Counted from the stretch's first letter, positions 48,658 to 61,809 are shown. The stretch: DNA of 64,000 bases from Phytopseudomonas punonensis (GCF_900142655.1 NZ_FRBQ01000001.1:932115-996114), one strand, 5' to 3'. The notes: generated by a model from the letters alone, not told the origin. Made by a program: numbers and translations.

Positions 48658-50658
48658 TCAGGCGTCGAGCAGTTCTTCGGCAGTGCCGATGATGTTCTCG
48701 ACGGTGAAACCGAAGTGCTCGAACAGCTGGCCGGCAGGCGCCGACTCACCGTAGGTTTCCATGCCGATCACACGGCCTTCGAGGCCGACGTACTTGTACC
48801 AGAAGTCGGCATGGGCGGCTTCGATGGCGATACGTGCAGTGACCTGCAGCGGCAACACCGACTGTTTGTAGCCGGCGTCCTGCTGGTCGAAGACGTTGGT
48901 CGACGGCATCGACACCACGCGAACCTTGCGGCCCTGCTCGGTCAGTTTGTCGGCAGCCTGGATGGCCAGACCGACTTCCGAACCGGTAGCGATCAGGATC
49001 AGCTCCGGCTCGCCGGCGCAGTCTTTCAGCACATAACCACCGCGGGCGATGGACGCCTCGGTTTCATGGTCACGCAGGTTATGCGGCAGGTTCTGGCGGG
49101 AGAAGATCAACGCGCTCGGGCCGTCCTTGCGCTCGACCGAATGCTTCCAGGCCACTGCGGCTTCGACGGTATCCGCCGGGCGCCAGGTGTCCAGGTTCGG
49201 CGTGGTACGCAGGCTGGTCAGTTGCTCGACCGGCTGGTGGGTCGGGCCGTCTTCGCCCAGGCCGATGGAGTCGTGGGTGAATACGTAGAGCACGCGCAGC
49301 TTCATCAGCGCCGACATGCGCACCGCGTTGCGGGCGTATTCCATGAACATCAGGAAGGTCGCGCCGTAAGGCACCAGGCCGCCGTGCAGGGCGACGCCGT
49401 TCATGATCGCGCTCATGCCGAACTCGCGCACGCCGTAGTACATGTAGTTGCCCGAGGCATCCTCGGCAACCACCGGCTTGCAGCCTTTCCACAGGGTCAG
49501 GTTGGAACCGGCCAAGTCAGCCGAGCCGCCGAGCAGTTCCGGCAGCAGCGGACCGAAGGCGTTCAGGCAGTTCTGGCTGGCCTTGCGGCTGGCGATGGTT
49601 TCGCCCTTCTCGGCCACGGCGCGGATGAACTCGCTGGCCTTGGCGGAGAAGTCGGCAGGCAAATCGCCGGCCATACGGCGGATGAATTCGTTGGCCAGCT
49701 CCGGGTAGGCGGCGGAATAGGCAGCAAAGCGCTGATCCCACTCGGCTTCGGCAGCCAGACCGGCTTCCTTGGCATCCCACTCGGCATAGATGTCGGCCGG
49801 AACTTCGAACGGCGCGTGGTTCCAGTTCAGGGCAGCGCGGGTCAGAGCGATTTCGTCATGGCCCAAGGCCGCACCGTGGGACTCTTCCTTGCCCTGCTTG
49901 TTCGGCGAGCCGAAACCGATGATGGTCTTGCAGCAGATCAGCGTCGGACGGTCGCTGGATTTGCGCGCCGTGTCGATGGCCATCTTGATTTCTTCGGCAT
50001 CGTGGCCGTCGACATTGCGGATCACCTGCCAGCCGTAGGCTTCGAAGCGCGCCGGGGTGTCGTCGGTGAACCAGCCGTGTACTTCGCCATCGATGGAGAT
50101 GCCGTTGTCGTCGTAGAAGGCGATCAGTTTGCCCAGGCCCAGGGTGCCGGCCAGGGAGCAGACTTCATGGCTGATGCCTTCCATCATGCAACCGTCGCCC
50201 AGGAAGGCGTAGGTATGGTGATCGACGATGTTGTGGCCGTCACGGTTGAACTGCGCCGCCATGATTTTCTCGGCGAGCGCGAAGCCCACGGCGTTGGCGA
50301 TGCCCTGGCCGAGCGGGCCGGTGGTGGTCTCGACGCCTGGCGCGTAACCGTATTCCGGGTGGCCCGGGGTCTTGCTGTGCAGCTGACGGAAGTTCTTCAG
50401 GTCGTCGATCGACAGGTCGTAACCGGTCAGGTGCAGCAACGAATAGATCAGCATCGAACCGTGGCCGTTGGACAGCACGAAGCGGTCACGGTCAGCGAAT
50501 TTCGGGTTGGCCGGGTTGTGTTTCAGGTAGTCGCGCCACAGCACTTCGGCGATGTCCGCCATGCCCATCGGGGCACCGGGGTGGCCGCTGTTGGCTTTTT
50601 GCACAGCATCCATGCTGAGGGCACGAATGGCATTGGCACGCTCACGACGGCTGGGCAT
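48658..50658 (-). CDS. tktA: Transketolase
   Basis: Transketolase moves two-carbon units in the pentose phosphate pathway using thiamine diphosphate. The 666-residue product has all three domains: [23 protein letters not shown] at the start, the ThDP/Mg motif [18 protein letters not shown], the pyrimidine domain with [21 protein letters not shown], and the C-terminal domain. ATG 50658 follows GGAG. It leads the minus-strand row ending in fda and faces away from the ArsR-methyltransferase gene. Confidence 0.96.
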   Translation of the reverse strand: MPSRRERANAIRALSMDAVQKANSGHPGAPMGMADIAEVLWRDYLKHNPANPKFADRDRFVLSNGHGSMLIYSLLHLTGYDLSIDDLKNFRQLHSKTPGHPEYGYAPGVETTTGPLGQGIANAVGFALAEKIMAAQFNRDGHNIVDHHTYAFLGDGCMMEGISHEVCSLAGTLGLGKLIAFYDDNGISIDGEVHGWFTDDTPARFEAYGWQVIRNVDGHDAEEIKMAIDTARKSSDRPTLICCKTIIGFGSPNKQGKEESHGAALGHDEIALTRAALNWNHAPFEVPADIYAEWDAKEAGLAAEAEWDQRFAAYSAAYPELANEFIRRMAGDLPADFSAKASEFIRAVAEKGETIASRKASQNCLNAFGPLLPELLGGSADLAGSNLTLWKGCKPVVAEDASGNYMYYGVREFGMSAIMNGVALHGGLVPYGATFLMFMEYARNAVRMSALMKLRVLYVFTHDSIGLGEDGPTHQPVEQLTSLRTTPNLDTWRPADTVEAAVAWKHSVERKDGPSALIFSRQNLPHNLRDHETEASIARGGYVLKDCAGEPELILIATGSEVGLAIQAADKLTEQGRKVRVVSMPSTNVFDQQDAGYKQSVLPLQVTARIAIEAAHADFWYKYVGLEGRVIGMETYGESAPAGQLFEHFGFTVENIIGTAEELLDA

Positions 50659-50856
50659 CGCTGAATCTCCTGCGGGGGCTGCCGAGGCAGCTAGGTCGAA
50701 AAAGGCGGCCATTTTCGCCCAGCAGGCACTGCGGGGGCAATGACAGATGGTCGTTAGCCGAACGATTCCCGCGGTTTTCCTCGATAAAAGTAATCAGCCA
50801 CTGCAGGCGAAGCGGTTTATCAAGCGTCGCCATGAACCGGGCAAAAGCGCAAAGAA

Positions 50857-50886
50857 GGCCAATATCAAAACTTTTTGATATTGGCC
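50857..50886 (+). promoter_or_regulatory. Perfect palindrome, candidate SAH-responsive operator before sahR-metK
   Basis: GGCCAATATCAAAA (50857-50870) and TTTTGATATTGGCC (50873-50886) are exact complements around CT. The site lies 38 bases before the ATG of the ArsR-methyltransferase gene, a typical self-regulated operator place. A TAGACT at 50910-50915 could be the -10. Binding by the adjacent ArsR protein is inferred. Confidence 0.65.
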
Positions 50887-50924
50887 TTGCTGGACAAAAA
50901 ATCACCGACTAGACTGCGCGGCTT

Positions 50925-51953
50925 ATGACCTTGCGCGCCTCCCAGCTCGACTTCGAGCCCGCCGATGCTCTCGCCGCCCTTTGCAAGGCCGCGGGCGATC
51001 CGCTGCGCCTGAATGTTTTGCGCGCACTGACCAACGATTCGTTCGGCGTACTCGAACTGGCGCAGATCTTCGCCATCGGCCAGTCCGGCATGAGCCACCA
51101 CTTGAAGGTGCTGGCCCAGGCCGGGCTGGTGGCGACGCGCCGGGAAGGCAATGCGATCTTCTATCGTCGCGCCCTGGCGCAGATGGAAACCGTCGGCGGC
51201 ACGCTGCACGGCGCCCTGCTCCAGGAAGTCGACCGGCTTGCACTGCCGCTCGAAGTGCGCGAACGCATCGCCCAGGTGCACCAGCAACGCGCGGCCGCCA
51301 GTCAGGATTTTTTCGCCCGCAGCGCCGAGCGCTTCCAGGCCCAGCAGGACTTGATCGCCGGGCTGCCGCAATACCGTGACAGCGTGCTGGCCCTGCTCGA
51401 CTCACTGGACTTTCCTGCTGGCGCCCGTGCGCTGGAGATCGGCCCTGGCGATGGCAGCTTCCTGCCCGAGCTGGCGCGTCGTTTCAGCGCAGTCACCGCG
51501 CTGGATAACAGTCCGGCGATGCTCGAACTGGCCCGCCTGCGCTGCGAGAGAGACGGCCTGACTAACGTTCAGCTGCAACTCGCCGATGCCTTGCTCGATG
51601 ACTACCCGAGCGCAGACTGCGTAGTGCTGAACATGGTGCTGCATCACTTCGCCGCACCGGCTCAGGCCCTGCAAACGCTGGCAGGCCGCGTGAACATTGG
51701 CGGCAGCCTGCTGATTACAGAACTGTGCAGCCACAACCAGAGCTGGGCCCGCGACACCTGCGGCGATCTCTGGCTGGGCTTCGAACAGGACGACTTGGCC
51801 CACTGGGCGCTCGCCGCCGGCCTGACGCAAGGCGAGAGCCTTTATGTCGGCCTGCGCAATGGTTTTCAAATTCAGGTGCGCCACTTCCAGCGCACGCCAT
51901 CACTCCCGTACGTGGCCGAAAGGCCCTCACTCGCCAGGACAATCGATAGATGA
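50925..51953 (+). CDS. ArsR-type regulator fused to a SAM-dependent methyltransferase domain (SahR-like)
   Basis: The 342-residue product has an ArsR winged-helix domain (residues 15-85, recognition helix near [16 protein letters not shown]) and a class I methyltransferase domain. That domain includes [19 protein letters not shown] (169-187) and the VLNMVLHHF strand. The pair regulator plus metK, and the nearby palindrome, fit the SahR type that senses S-adenosylhomocysteine (SAH) and controls the methionine cycle. Its metal-binding cysteines are not of the classic ArsR kind. The stop overlaps metK as ATGA. Confidence 0.85.
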   Translation: MTLRASQLDFEPADALAALCKAAGDPLRLNVLRALTNDSFGVLELAQIFAIGQSGMSHHLKVLAQAGLVATRREGNAIFYRRALAQMETVGGTLHGALLQEVDRLALPLEVRERIAQVHQQRAAASQDFFARSAERFQAQQDLIAGLPQYRDSVLALLDSLDFPAGARALEIGPGDGSFLPELARRFSAVTALDNSPAMLELARLRCERDGLTNVQLQLADALLDDYPSADCVVLNMVLHHFAAPAQALQTLAGRVNIGGSLLITELCSHNQSWARDTCGDLWLGFEQDDLAHWALAAGLTQGESLYVGLRNGFQIQVRHFQRTPSLPYVAERPSLARTIDR

Positions 51954-53140
51954 GCGAATACTCCCTGTTTACATCCGAGTCCGTGTCCGAAGGCCACCCG
52001 GACAAGATCGCCGACCAGATTTCCGATGCCGTGCTCGACGCCATCATCACTCAAGACAAACACGCCCGCGTGGCCGTGGAAACCCTGGTCAAGACCGGCG
52101 TGGCGATCATCGCCGGCGAAGTGACCACCAGCGCCTGGGTCGACCTCGAGCAGATCGTCCGTGACGTGATCTGCAACATCGGCTACACCAGCTCCGACGT
52201 CGGCTTCGACGGCGCCACCTGCGGCGTGATGAACATCATTGGCAAGCAGTCCCCGGACATCAACCAGGGTGTCGACCGCGCCAAGCCGGAAGACCAGGGC
52301 GCTGGCGACCAGGGCCTGATGTTCGGTTATGCCAGCAACGAAACCGACGTGCTGATGCCGGCGCCGATTCGCTTCTCCCACGCGCTGGTCGAGCGCCAAG
52401 CCGAAGCGCGCAAATCCGGCCTGCTGCCATGGCTGCGCCCGGACGCGAAATCCCAGGTCACCTGCCGCTACGAAAACGGCAAAGTGGTCGGTATCGACGC
52501 AGTCGTGCTGTCCACCCAGCACAACCCGGACGTTTCCCTGAGCGACCTGCGTGAAGCAGTGATGGAGCTGGTGATCAAGCACAGCCTGCCAGCCGAGCTG
52601 CTGCACAAGGACACCCAGTACCACATCAACCCGACCGGCAACTTCGTGATCGGTGGCCCGGTGGGCGACTGCGGACTGACTGGCCGCAAGATCATCGTCG
52701 ACAGCTACGGCGGCATGGCCCGCCACGGCGGCGGCGCGTTCTCCGGCAAGGATCCATCCAAGGTCGACCGTTCGGCTGCCTACGCAGGCCGTTACGTGGC
52801 CAAGAACATCGTCGCTGCCGGCCTGGCCGAGCGCTGCGAGATTCAGGTTTCCTACGCCATCGGCGTGGCCCAGCCGACTTCCATCTCGATCAACACCTTC
52901 GGCACCAACAAGGTGGCGGACGAGACCATCATCAAGCTGGTGCGTGACGTGTTCGACCTGCGTCCGTACGCCATCACCAAGATGCTCGACCTGCTGCACC
53001 CGATGTATCAACCGACTGCAGCCTACGGCCACTTCGGCCGCGAGCCGCAGCAGCTGACCGTCGGCGACGACAGCTTCACCAGCTTCACCTGGGAAAAAAC
53101 CGACAAGGCTGCCGAACTGCGCGCCGCTGCCGGCCTGTAA
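51950..53140 (+). CDS. metK: S-adenosylmethionine synthetase
   Basis: MetK makes S-adenosylmethionine from methionine and ATP. The 396-residue product shows the family motifs [18 protein letters not shown] near the start, [10 protein letters not shown] (ATP site), [20 protein letters not shown] and the C-terminal [23 protein letters not shown]. Its ATG lies inside the stop of the regulator gene, so the two are translated together. The message ends at a strong hairpin. Confidence 0.97.
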   Translation: MSEYSLFTSESVSEGHPDKIADQISDAVLDAIITQDKHARVAVETLVKTGVAIIAGEVTTSAWVDLEQIVRDVICNIGYTSSDVGFDGATCGVMNIIGKQSPDINQGVDRAKPEDQGAGDQGLMFGYASNETDVLMPAPIRFSHALVERQAEARKSGLLPWLRPDAKSQVTCRYENGKVVGIDAVVLSTQHNPDVSLSDLREAVMELVIKHSLPAELLHKDTQYHINPTGNFVIGGPVGDCGLTGRKIIVDSYGGMARHGGGAFSGKDPSKVDRSAAYAGRYVAKNIVAAGLAERCEIQVSYAIGVAQPTSISINTFGTNKVADETIIKLVRDVFDLRPYAITKMLDLLHPMYQPTAAYGHFGREPQQLTVGDDSFTSFTWEKTDKAAELRAAAGL

Positions 53141-53194
53141 GCTCAGGGCAAATCATCGCGAGACAGCTCTCTGGGCTGCCTCAGCGACAGATAC

Positions 53195-53234
53195 AAAAAA
53201 GCCTCCGTGAGCGGCGAGTCCACGGAGGCTTTTT
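53195..53234. terminator. Bidirectional terminator between metK and a small periplasmic gene
   Basis: AAAAAAGCCTCCGTG (53195-53209) pairs with CACGGAGGCTTTTT (53221-53234) around an 11-base loop. It is T-rich on both strands and lies between convergent stop codons. Confidence 0.88.
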
Positions 53235-53259
53235 CATGCCCGCAAAGCGGGCCGCGTAA

Positions 53260-53586
53260 TCACTTGCCGAACAGCGAACCCAGACCTTTCAGGGTTTCTG
53301 CAGCAGCAGCGATGTTTTCAGCCTTGCTGTCGCCCTGGGCTTGCGCGACGGTTTCGCTGGAAGAGGCAGCGTTGGCGCCAAGCTGATCACAGCCGCCCTC
53401 GACCTGCGCAATAGCGTCGTCAGCCTGCTTGTTGCCGAGCAAACCAGCCAGCTGTTTGACCTGAGCGATCTTCTCGGCGTTGGCCGAGATCTTCTGCTGG
53501 CACTTGAGTTGGGTGTCTTCAGCTGCGTGGGCAAAAGAGCTGGCAACGGCCAGAGCAGCGGAGCACAACAGGATAGAAATACGCAT
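53260..53586 (-). CDS. Small periplasmic helical protein of unknown function
   Basis: The 108-residue product has a signal peptide (MRISILLCSAALAVASSFAHA). The mature part is mostly helical with two cysteines (KCQQKI and GGCDQL), which probably form a disulfide. I do not recognise a family; the closest general resemblance is to pseudomonad conserved periplasmic proteins of unknown role. It is monocistronic and convergent with metK. Confidence 0.7.
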   Translation of the reverse strand: MRISILLCSAALAVASSFAHAAEDTQLKCQQKISANAEKIAQVKQLAGLLGNKQADDAIAQVEGGCDQLGANAASSSETVAQAQGDSKAENIAAAAETLKGLGSLFGK

Positions 53587-53759
53587 GAGACTCTAGACCT
53601 CCAGAGATGAGGCCCGGCTATACACCCCGCCGCCGGGCAAGTCCGTTTGGTGTGCGGGGGGCGCGGACTTTATCACCGGACATTTGCGGTAACAAAGCAC
53701 CACCAACAGGAAATGTCGGCCAGCCCCCATTTTTCCCTGCCCAACGACTAGCCTAATAA

Positions 53760-55897
<2,138 letters not shown>

Positions 55898-55984
55898 CGC
55901 ACTTCCCGTAGCAAAACCGCCAGTATCACGAGAGCCATAGCGACGGCCAAGTGCGAGGAGATGTCGCACTGGCCAAGGGGCACA

Positions 55985-56374
55985 TCAGTCCTTGAACTGA
56001 TCCTTGATATAGGTGATCTCGGTTTTGCCATGCGGCGCCGGCTTGCCATCCTCACCCATGTTGACGAAGACCATCTTGTCGACAGTCAGGATGCTTTTAC
56101 GTGTGATCTTGTTGCGCACTTCGCAGCGCATGGTGATCGAGGTGCGGCCAAACTCCGTAGCGGTAATGCCCAGCTCGATGATGTCGCTCTGCCGGGCCGA
56201 GGCGACGAAGTTGATCTCCGAGATCAGCTTGGTCACTACGCGCTGGCTGCCGAGCTGGATGATGGCGTAGATCGCGGCCTCTTCATCGATCCATTTCAGC
56301 AGGCTGCCACCGAACAGGGTGCCATTGGGGTTGAGGTCTTCGGGCTTTACCCACTTGCGTGTGTGGAAGTTCAT
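55985..56374 (-). CDS. Acyl-CoA thioesterase (hotdog fold)
   Basis: The 129-residue product shows the hotdog signature NPNGTLFGGSLLKWIDEEAAIYA (residues 15-37), with the catalytic-type Asp-Glu near the long helix. It follows the acyl-CoA hydrolase group to which YciA belongs. It would release fatty acids from coenzyme A; chain preference is not visible. ATG 56374 has GGAG upstream. It is divergent from the ahcY leader. Confidence 0.88.
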   Translation of the reverse strand: MNFHTRKWVKPEDLNPNGTLFGGSLLKWIDEEAAIYAIIQLGSQRVVTKLISEINFVASARQSDIIELGITATEFGRTSITMRCEVRNKITRKSILTVDKMVFVNMGEDGKPAPHGKTEITYIKDQFKD

Positions 56375-56828
56375 ACGCACTCCTTGTCCATCGCTATCGT
56401 TCGCCGGCCATGATCGCAAAGCGCGGCGCAGGTTGTCGCGGCTGCATTTTCAATCGGGCCGATAAAACCGGACATTGAACACCTGCAAATAGCCGACAAG
56501 CGCGACGGAAAACCTTGGGCTCGCCCACCAGCGCGGCTATAATCAACGAGCTTCACCCGCTCGGCACTGCCTGAGCGTTCCCGCCACCTGTCCGAGGGGC
56601 GCTGCAGCAACCTGAAAGATCTGTTTCGAATCCCAAGCCCGGCATTCCAGCAATGCATCGCGGCAGATTCGAATCAGCCTTCCAGGCTGTCAGGCTCGGA
56701 TGGGGCGTTACCCAAAACGCATCAACGGCGCCCAATCGGACTGCGTGAAAACGTAGCGTGCAATGGCCATCGGCCTGGTACCGGTTTTCACCTATCTGAT
56801 CACTGATCAACGATTGGAGAGCTTTTGC
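56375..56828. other. Intergenic region holding the ahcY leader
   Basis: The left 200 bases contain the thioesterase promoter region and the promoter of ahcY, and the right part holds the SAH riboswitch. No coding frame is convincing. Confidence 0.5.
56592..56734 (+). ncRNA. S-adenosylhomocysteine (SAH) riboswitch
   Basis: The conserved core is clear. CCGAGGGGCGCTGCAGCAAC begins at 56592, and a variable hairpin follows. CAGGCTCGG (56691-56699) closes stem P1 with CCGAG. TGGGGCGTTACCCAAAACGC then leads to ACGGCGCCC, whose GGCGCCC can pair with GGGCGC at 56597-56602 to make the pseudoknot. It lies about 95 bases before the ahcY ATG. High SAH would favour ahcY-metF expression. This class turns genes on, which fits the removal of a toxic by-product. 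Confidence 0.9.
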
Positions 56829-58223
56829 ATGAGCGCTGCTTTTAACGACTTCAAAGTCGCCGATATTTCCCTGGCCGATTGGGGCCGCAAAGAACTGATC
56901 ATCGCCGAGTCCGAAATGCCGGCACTGATGGGCCTGCGCCGCAAGTACGCCGCCAGCCAGCCGCTGAAAGGCGCGAAGATCCTCGGTTGCATCCACATGA
57001 CCATCCAGACCGGCGTGCTGATCGAGACCCTAACCGCGCTGGGCGCCGAAGTGCGCTGGTCGTCGTGCAACATTTTCTCGACTCAGGATCAGGCCGCTGC
57101 AGCCATCGCCGCTGCCGGTATTCCGGTATTCGCCTGGAAGGGCGAGACCGAAGCCGAGTACGAGTGGTGCATCGAACAGACCATCCTCAAGGATGGCAAG
57201 CCGTGGGACGCCAACATGGTGCTCGACGACGGCGGCGACCTGACCCAGATCCTGCATGACAAGTACCCGCAAGTGCTGGAAAACGTCCACGGCGTGACCG
57301 AGGAAACCACCACGGGTGTACACCGTCTGCTCGACATGCTTAAGGCCGGCACCCTGAAGATCCCGGCGATCAACGTCAACGACGCGGTCACCAAGAGCAA
57401 GAACGACAACAAGTACGGCTGCCGTCACAGCCTCAACGATGCCATCAAGCGCGGTACCGACCACCTGCTGTCCGGCAAGCAGGCGCTGGTCATCGGCTAC
57501 GGCGACGTGGGCAAGGGCTCGGCCGCTTCGCTGCGCCAGGAAGGCATGATCGTCAAGGTTTCCGAGATCGACCCGATCTGCGCCATGCAGGCCTGCATGG
57601 ACGGCTACGAGCTGGTTTCGCCGTACATCGATGGCCGCAATGACGGCACCGACGCCTGCATCGACAAGGCCCTGCTGGGCAAGATCGACCTGATCGTCAC
57701 CACCACCGGCAACGCCAACGTCTGTGACGCCGGCATGCTCAAGGCGCTGAAAGCCCGCGCCGTGGTCTGCAACATCGGTCACTTCGACAACGAAATCGAC
57801 ACCGCTTTCATGCGCAAGAACTGGGCCTGGGAAGAAGTCAAACCGCAGGTGCACAAGATCCACCGCACCGGTGCTGGCCAGTTCGATCCTCGCAACGACG
57901 ACTATCTGATCCTGCTGGCCGAAGGCCGTCTGGTGAACCTGGGCAATGCCACCGGTCACCCGAGCCGCATCATGGACGGCTCCTTTGCCAACCAGGTACT
58001 GGCGCAGATCTTCCTGTTCGAGCAGAAGTTCGCCACTCTCTCCGCCGAGAAGAAGGCCGAGCGCCTGACCGTCGAAGTGCTGCCGAAGAAGCTGGACGAA
58101 GAAGTCGCCCTGGAAATGGTGAAAGGCTTTGGTGGCGTGGTCACTCAACTGACCAAACCGCAGGCCGATTACATCGGTGTTCCGGTCGAAGGCCCGTTCA
58201 AGCCAGACAGCTACCGCTACTGA
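56829..58223 (+). CDS. ahcY: Adenosylhomocysteinase (S-adenosylhomocysteine hydrolase)
   Basis: AhcY splits S-adenosylhomocysteine into adenosine and homocysteine, which keeps methyltransferases from being inhibited. The 464-residue product has the substrate motifs [17 protein letters not shown] and [11 protein letters not shown]. The NAD-binding motif is [13 protein letters not shown], with [12 protein letters not shown] and [14 protein letters not shown] around the active site. It ends in the usual [12 protein letters not shown] 56829 is the family start, downstream of the riboswitch. metF follows 57 bases later. Confidence 0.97.
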   Translation: MSAAFNDFKVADISLADWGRKELIIAESEMPALMGLRRKYAASQPLKGAKILGCIHMTIQTGVLIETLTALGAEVRWSSCNIFSTQDQAAAAIAAAGIPVFAWKGETEAEYEWCIEQTILKDGKPWDANMVLDDGGDLTQILHDKYPQVLENVHGVTEETTTGVHRLLDMLKAGTLKIPAINVNDAVTKSKNDNKYGCRHSLNDAIKRGTDHLLSGKQALVIGYGDVGKGSAASLRQEGMIVKVSEIDPICAMQACMDGYELVSPYIDGRNDGTDACIDKALLGKIDLIVTTTGNANVCDAGMLKALKARAVVCNIGHFDNEIDTAFMRKNWAWEEVKPQVHKIHRTGAGQFDPRNDDYLILLAEGRLVNLGNATGHPSRIMDGSFANQVLAQIFLFEQKFATLSAEKKAERLTVEVLPKKLDEEVALEMVKGFGGVVTQLTKPQADYIGVPVEGPFKPDSYRY

Positions 58224-58280
58224 TTGGGTAGTGCACACCGCAGGCGCGCAGCCTGCGGTGTGCAGCCTCAAGGAACTCTC

Positions 58281-59123
58281 ATGTCTCAGAAACGTGCAAA
58301 CGTCAGTTTCGAGTTCTTCCCGACGAAGACCGATGCCGGCCACGAAAAACTGCTGAATACCGCGCGAGAGCTGGCCGGCTACAACCCGGACTTCTTCTCC
58401 TGCACCTATGGCGCCGGTGGTTCCACCCGCGACCGTACCCTCAATACCGTGCTGCAGCTCGATGGCGAAGTGAAGGTGCCGACCGCGCCACACCTGTCGT
58501 GCGTGGGCGACAGCAAGGCCGAGCTGATCGAGCTGCTCAACCTGTACAAGAGCAAGGGCATCAACCGTATCGTCGCCCTACGTGGCGACCTGCCGTCAGG
58601 CATGGGCATGTCCAGCGGTGAGCTGCGCCATGCCAATGATCTGGTCGAGCTGATCCGCCAGGAAACCGGTGATCATTTCCACATCGAAGTTGCTGCCTAC
58701 CCGGAAATGCATCCACAAGCGCGCAATTTCGAAGACGATATCGCCAACTTCGTGCGCAAGGCCAAGGCCGGCGCCAGCAGTGCGATCACCCAGTACTTCT
58801 TCAACCCCGACTGCTACTTCTACTTCGTCGAGCGCGTTCGCAAGATGGGCGTCGATATCCCGGTGATCCCAGGGATCATGCCGATCACTAACTACAGCAA
58901 GCTAGCGCGCTTCTCCGACGCCTGCGGCGCCGAGCTGCCACGCTGGGTACGTAAGCAACTGGAAGCTTACGGCGACGACACCCAGAGCATTCAGCGCTTC
59001 GGCGAAGAGATGATCACCGACATGTGCCGCCGCCTGCTCGACGGCGGCGCACCCAGCCTGCACTTCTACACCCTCAACCAGGCAGCCCCAAGCCTGGCGG
59101 TGTGGAAGAACCTGCAAGGCTGA
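58281..59123 (+). CDS. metF: Methylenetetrahydrofolate reductase
   Basis: MetF reduces 5,10-methylenetetrahydrofolate to the methyl form used to remake methionine from homocysteine. The 280-residue product has the flavin barrel with SFEFFPTKT at the start, CTYGAGGSTRDRT, ALRGDLPSGMG, and VAAYPEMHPQARN, then GASSAITQYFFN. ATG 58281 follows AAGGAACTC. It shares the riboswitch-controlled message with ahcY, so methyl supply and SAH removal rise together. Confidence 0.96.
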   Translation: MSQKRANVSFEFFPTKTDAGHEKLLNTARELAGYNPDFFSCTYGAGGSTRDRTLNTVLQLDGEVKVPTAPHLSCVGDSKAELIELLNLYKSKGINRIVALRGDLPSGMGMSSGELRHANDLVELIRQETGDHFHIEVAAYPEMHPQARNFEDDIANFVRKAKAGASSAITQYFFNPDCYFYFVERVRKMGVDIPVIPGIMPITNYSKLARFSDACGAELPRWVRKQLEAYGDDTQSIQRFGEEMITDMCRRLLDGGAPSLHFYTLNQAAPSLAVWKNLQG

Positions 59124-59137
59124 GTGACGGGGTCTAT

Positions 59138-59209
59138 TGACGTTTCACGCACGGCTCGCGCTGAAACGTCACCAGCCCCCAGGCCGCGAAAGAGAGAACT
59201 TTCGCGGCC
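59138..59209 (+). repeat. Two hairpins downstream of metF
   Basis: TGACGTTTCA (59138-59147) pairs with TGAAACGTCA (59162-59171), and GGCCGCGAAAG (59182-59192) pairs with CTTTCGCGGCC (59199-59209). The second has no U-tract. They may end or protect the ahcY-metF message, or form part of the ppnN leader; the ppnN start is 170 bases further on. Confidence 0.5.
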
Positions 59210-59377
59210 GGCCTATTTCCTACCTGCGTGCCCTGTTGACCGAGCCCCCTCTGCTGGTCGACAGTACAGCGCCATTGCCCGCACGCCCCACTTTGGGTCG
59301 CCTTGCCGGGACTGAATTCTTCATCGCGCGATCAGCCAGGACCGGCTCGAGTTGTCGCGTTATCACGGGATGCCTGC

Positions 59378-60751
59378 ATGCTCACTCGCCAAAAAATCAA
59401 CGCCTCGGTGTCGCCGAAAGGCAGCCTGGAAACCCTCTCTCAGCGTGAAGTCCAGCAACTGCGCGAAACTGGTTCAGGCAGCGTGTATGCGCTGTTCCGT
59501 CAGTGCGCCTTGGCGATTCTCAACACCGGCTCGCACAGCGACAACGCCAAGACCATCCTCGAGGCCTACCCGGACTTCGAAGTGAAGATTCACCAACAGG
59601 ATCGCGGCATCCGCCTGGAACTGATCAACGCGCCAGCCGATGCCTTCGTCGATGGCGAGATGATCGCCAGCACCCGCGAAATGCTGTTCAGCGCCCTGCG
59701 CGATATCGTCTACACGCAGAGCGAACTAGAGAACAAGCGCGTCGATGTCGACAGCTCCAGCGGCCTGACCGACTACGTGTTTCACCTGCTGCGCAACGCC
59801 CGCACCCTGCGTGCCGGCGCCGAGCCGAAGATGGTGGTGTGCTGGGGCGGTCACTCGATCAGCACCGAGGAATACAAGTACACCAAGAAGGTCGGCCACG
59901 AACTGGGCCTGCGTGCCCTGGACGTGTGCACCGGCTGCGGCCCGGGCGTGATGAAAGGGCCGATGAAGGGCGCGACCATCTCCCACGCCAAACAGCGCAT
60001 CCTCGGCGCCCGCTACCTGGGCTTGACCGAGCCGGGCATCATCGCCGCCGAGGCACCGAACCCGATCGTCAACGAGCTGGTGATCCTGCCTGACATCGAA
60101 AAACGCCTGGAAGCCTTCGTGCGCGTCGGCCATGGCATCATCATCTTCCCGGGCGGTGCGGGTACGGCGGAAGAGTTCCTCTACCTGCTGGGTATCCTCA
60201 TGCACCCGGACAACGCCGACCTGCCCTTCCCGCTGGTGCTGACCGGGCCGAAGAGCGCCGAGCCGTACCTGCAGCAACTGCACGATTTCATCGGCGCGAC
60301 GCTGGGCAGCGAGGCGCAGAAACGCTACGTGCTGATCCCCAACGATCCGGCCGAAGTGGCGCGCCACATGGCCGCCGGCATCAAGGCCGTGAAGCAATTC
60401 CGCCGCGAGCGCAACGACGCCTTCCACTTCAACTGGCTGCTGAAGATCGACGAAAGCTTCCAGCACCCGTTCGAGCCAACCCACGAGGCCATAGCGGGTC
60501 TCAACCTAACCCGCGAGCAGCCGGTGCACGAGCTGGCGGCCAACCTGCGCCGCGCCTTCTCCGGCATCGTCGCCGGCAACGTCAAAGCCCACGGCATCCA
60601 GCTGATCGAAGAACACGGCCCTTACGAGCTGCGCGGCGACAAGACCATCATGCAACCGCTCGACCGCCTGCTGCAGGCCTTTGTCGAGCAGCACCGCATG
60701 AAGCTGCCAGGCGGCACCGCCTATGAGCCGTGCTACCGGGTGGTTAGCTAA
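59378..60751 (+). CDS. ppnN: Pyrimidine/purine nucleotide 5'-monophosphate nucleosidase PpnN
   Basis: PpnN cleaves nucleoside 5'-monophosphates to base and ribose-5-phosphate and is stimulated by ppGpp in E. coli. The 457-residue product has the LOG-family core with the signature PGGAGTAEEF (near residue 260), preceded by MVVCWGGHSI and CTGCGPGVMKGPMKGA, plus the N- and C-terminal domains of the long form. ATG 59378 (MLTRQKINASVSPKGSLE) matches the family start; the frame is open 25 codons further. Confidence 0.92.
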   Translation: MLTRQKINASVSPKGSLETLSQREVQQLRETGSGSVYALFRQCALAILNTGSHSDNAKTILEAYPDFEVKIHQQDRGIRLELINAPADAFVDGEMIASTREMLFSALRDIVYTQSELENKRVDVDSSSGLTDYVFHLLRNARTLRAGAEPKMVVCWGGHSISTEEYKYTKKVGHELGLRALDVCTGCGPGVMKGPMKGATISHAKQRILGARYLGLTEPGIIAAEAPNPIVNELVILPDIEKRLEAFVRVGHGIIIFPGGAGTAEEFLYLLGILMHPDNADLPFPLVLTGPKSAEPYLQQLHDFIGATLGSEAQKRYVLIPNDPAEVARHMAAGIKAVKQFRRERNDAFHFNWLLKIDESFQHPFEPTHEAIAGLNLTREQPVHELAANLRRAFSGIVAGNVKAHGIQLIEEHGPYELRGDKTIMQPLDRLLQAFVEQHRMKLPGGTAYEPCYRVVS

Positions 60752-60816
60752 GCGCCGACCCGCGCGAGGGCTCAGAGCCCTCGCTGCACGATCACTTACC
60801 TGCCCAGGAGATCACC

Positions 60817-61563
60817 ATGGCACGTCCCGCGCCCCGCACGCTGCAGGTCATTTCATCGCACTTGGTCACCCCGCACATGCTGCGCGTGACCCTGGGCGGC
60901 GGCGAGATCGATAGCTTCCCCCGCGACCAGGAAAGCGCCTATATCAAGCTGATGTTCTCGCCCCCCGGCAGCGACAAGGATCTGGTTCGCACCTACACCG
61001 TGCGCCAGCAACGCGCCGATCAGTTCGACGTCGACTTCGTGCTGCATGAAGATGCCGGCCCGGCCTCGCAGTGGGCCAAGGATGCCAAGCCCGGTGACAG
61101 CATCGTGATTGGCGGCCCGGGCCCGAAGAAACTGGTCGACAACAGCGCCGACTGGTTTCTGGTGATTGGCGACATGACCGCGCTGCCGGCGATCAGCGTC
61201 AACCTGGAACAGATGCATGCCGACGCCAAAGGCCACGCGATCATCGAAGTGATCGACGAGCGCGATATACAGCCGCTGCGGCATCCTGCCGGCATCGAAC
61301 TGCACTGGCTGATCAACCCGCACCCAGGTGAAAACAGCCAGTTGCTGGTCGATCATGTACGCCAGCTTGAGTGGTTGCCGGGCCGCCCCAGCATCTGGGC
61401 CGCCTGCGAATTCAGCGGCATGCGCGCGCTGCGCCAGCACCTCAAGCAGGAGCGCCAGGTCGATCGCAAGGATCTGTATATCTCCAGCTACTGGAAACTG
61501 GGCAGCAGTGAAGATCAGCATAAAGCGGTCAAACGCGAAGATGCCGATGCCCAAGGCGATTGA
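60817..61563 (+). CDS. Siderophore-interacting protein (ViuB/YqjH family ferric reductase)
   Basis: The 248-residue product has the FAD-binding domain with RTYTVR (residues 59-64) and [23 protein letters not shown]. The SIP-type C-terminal domain carries [13 protein letters not shown] and [16 protein letters not shown], and ends with YISSYWKLG. These enzymes reduce iron in siderophores to release it inside the cell. The partner siderophore is unknown, and no siderophore genes lie near. ATG 60817 follows CAGGAGATC. Confidence 0.9.
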   Translation: MARPAPRTLQVISSHLVTPHMLRVTLGGGEIDSFPRDQESAYIKLMFSPPGSDKDLVRTYTVRQQRADQFDVDFVLHEDAGPASQWAKDAKPGDSIVIGGPGPKKLVDNSADWFLVIGDMTALPAISVNLEQMHADAKGHAIIEVIDERDIQPLRHPAGIELHWLINPHPGENSQLLVDHVRQLEWLPGRPSIWAACEFSGMRALRQHLKQERQVDRKDLYISSYWKLGSSEDQHKAVKREDADAQGD

Positions 61564-61809
61564 CGCGCTTCGCCGGGTACGCTTGGCGAATCATGAAACG
61601 AGAACCGGCCCGCAGGTAGCGCAGTGCCAGTCGGCGGCTAGTTGTGCCGATCCTCTGCAATCCTGTTACACTCGGGCCTTCCCGCCAGGCTTGCGCCCGG
61701 ATGCTAACCCCCAGTGGTCAGCAGTACCGGTCGGGATTGCGCGCCCCACGCGTGATTCAAGCCAGGCACGACACCTATAGGGCCACGCCCTCACCAGACA
61801 GGATTTCAC

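Noticed and set aside
48715..50664. 649-codon open frame opposite tktA
   Set aside because: It is an antisense shadow of transketolase, with no family resemblance.
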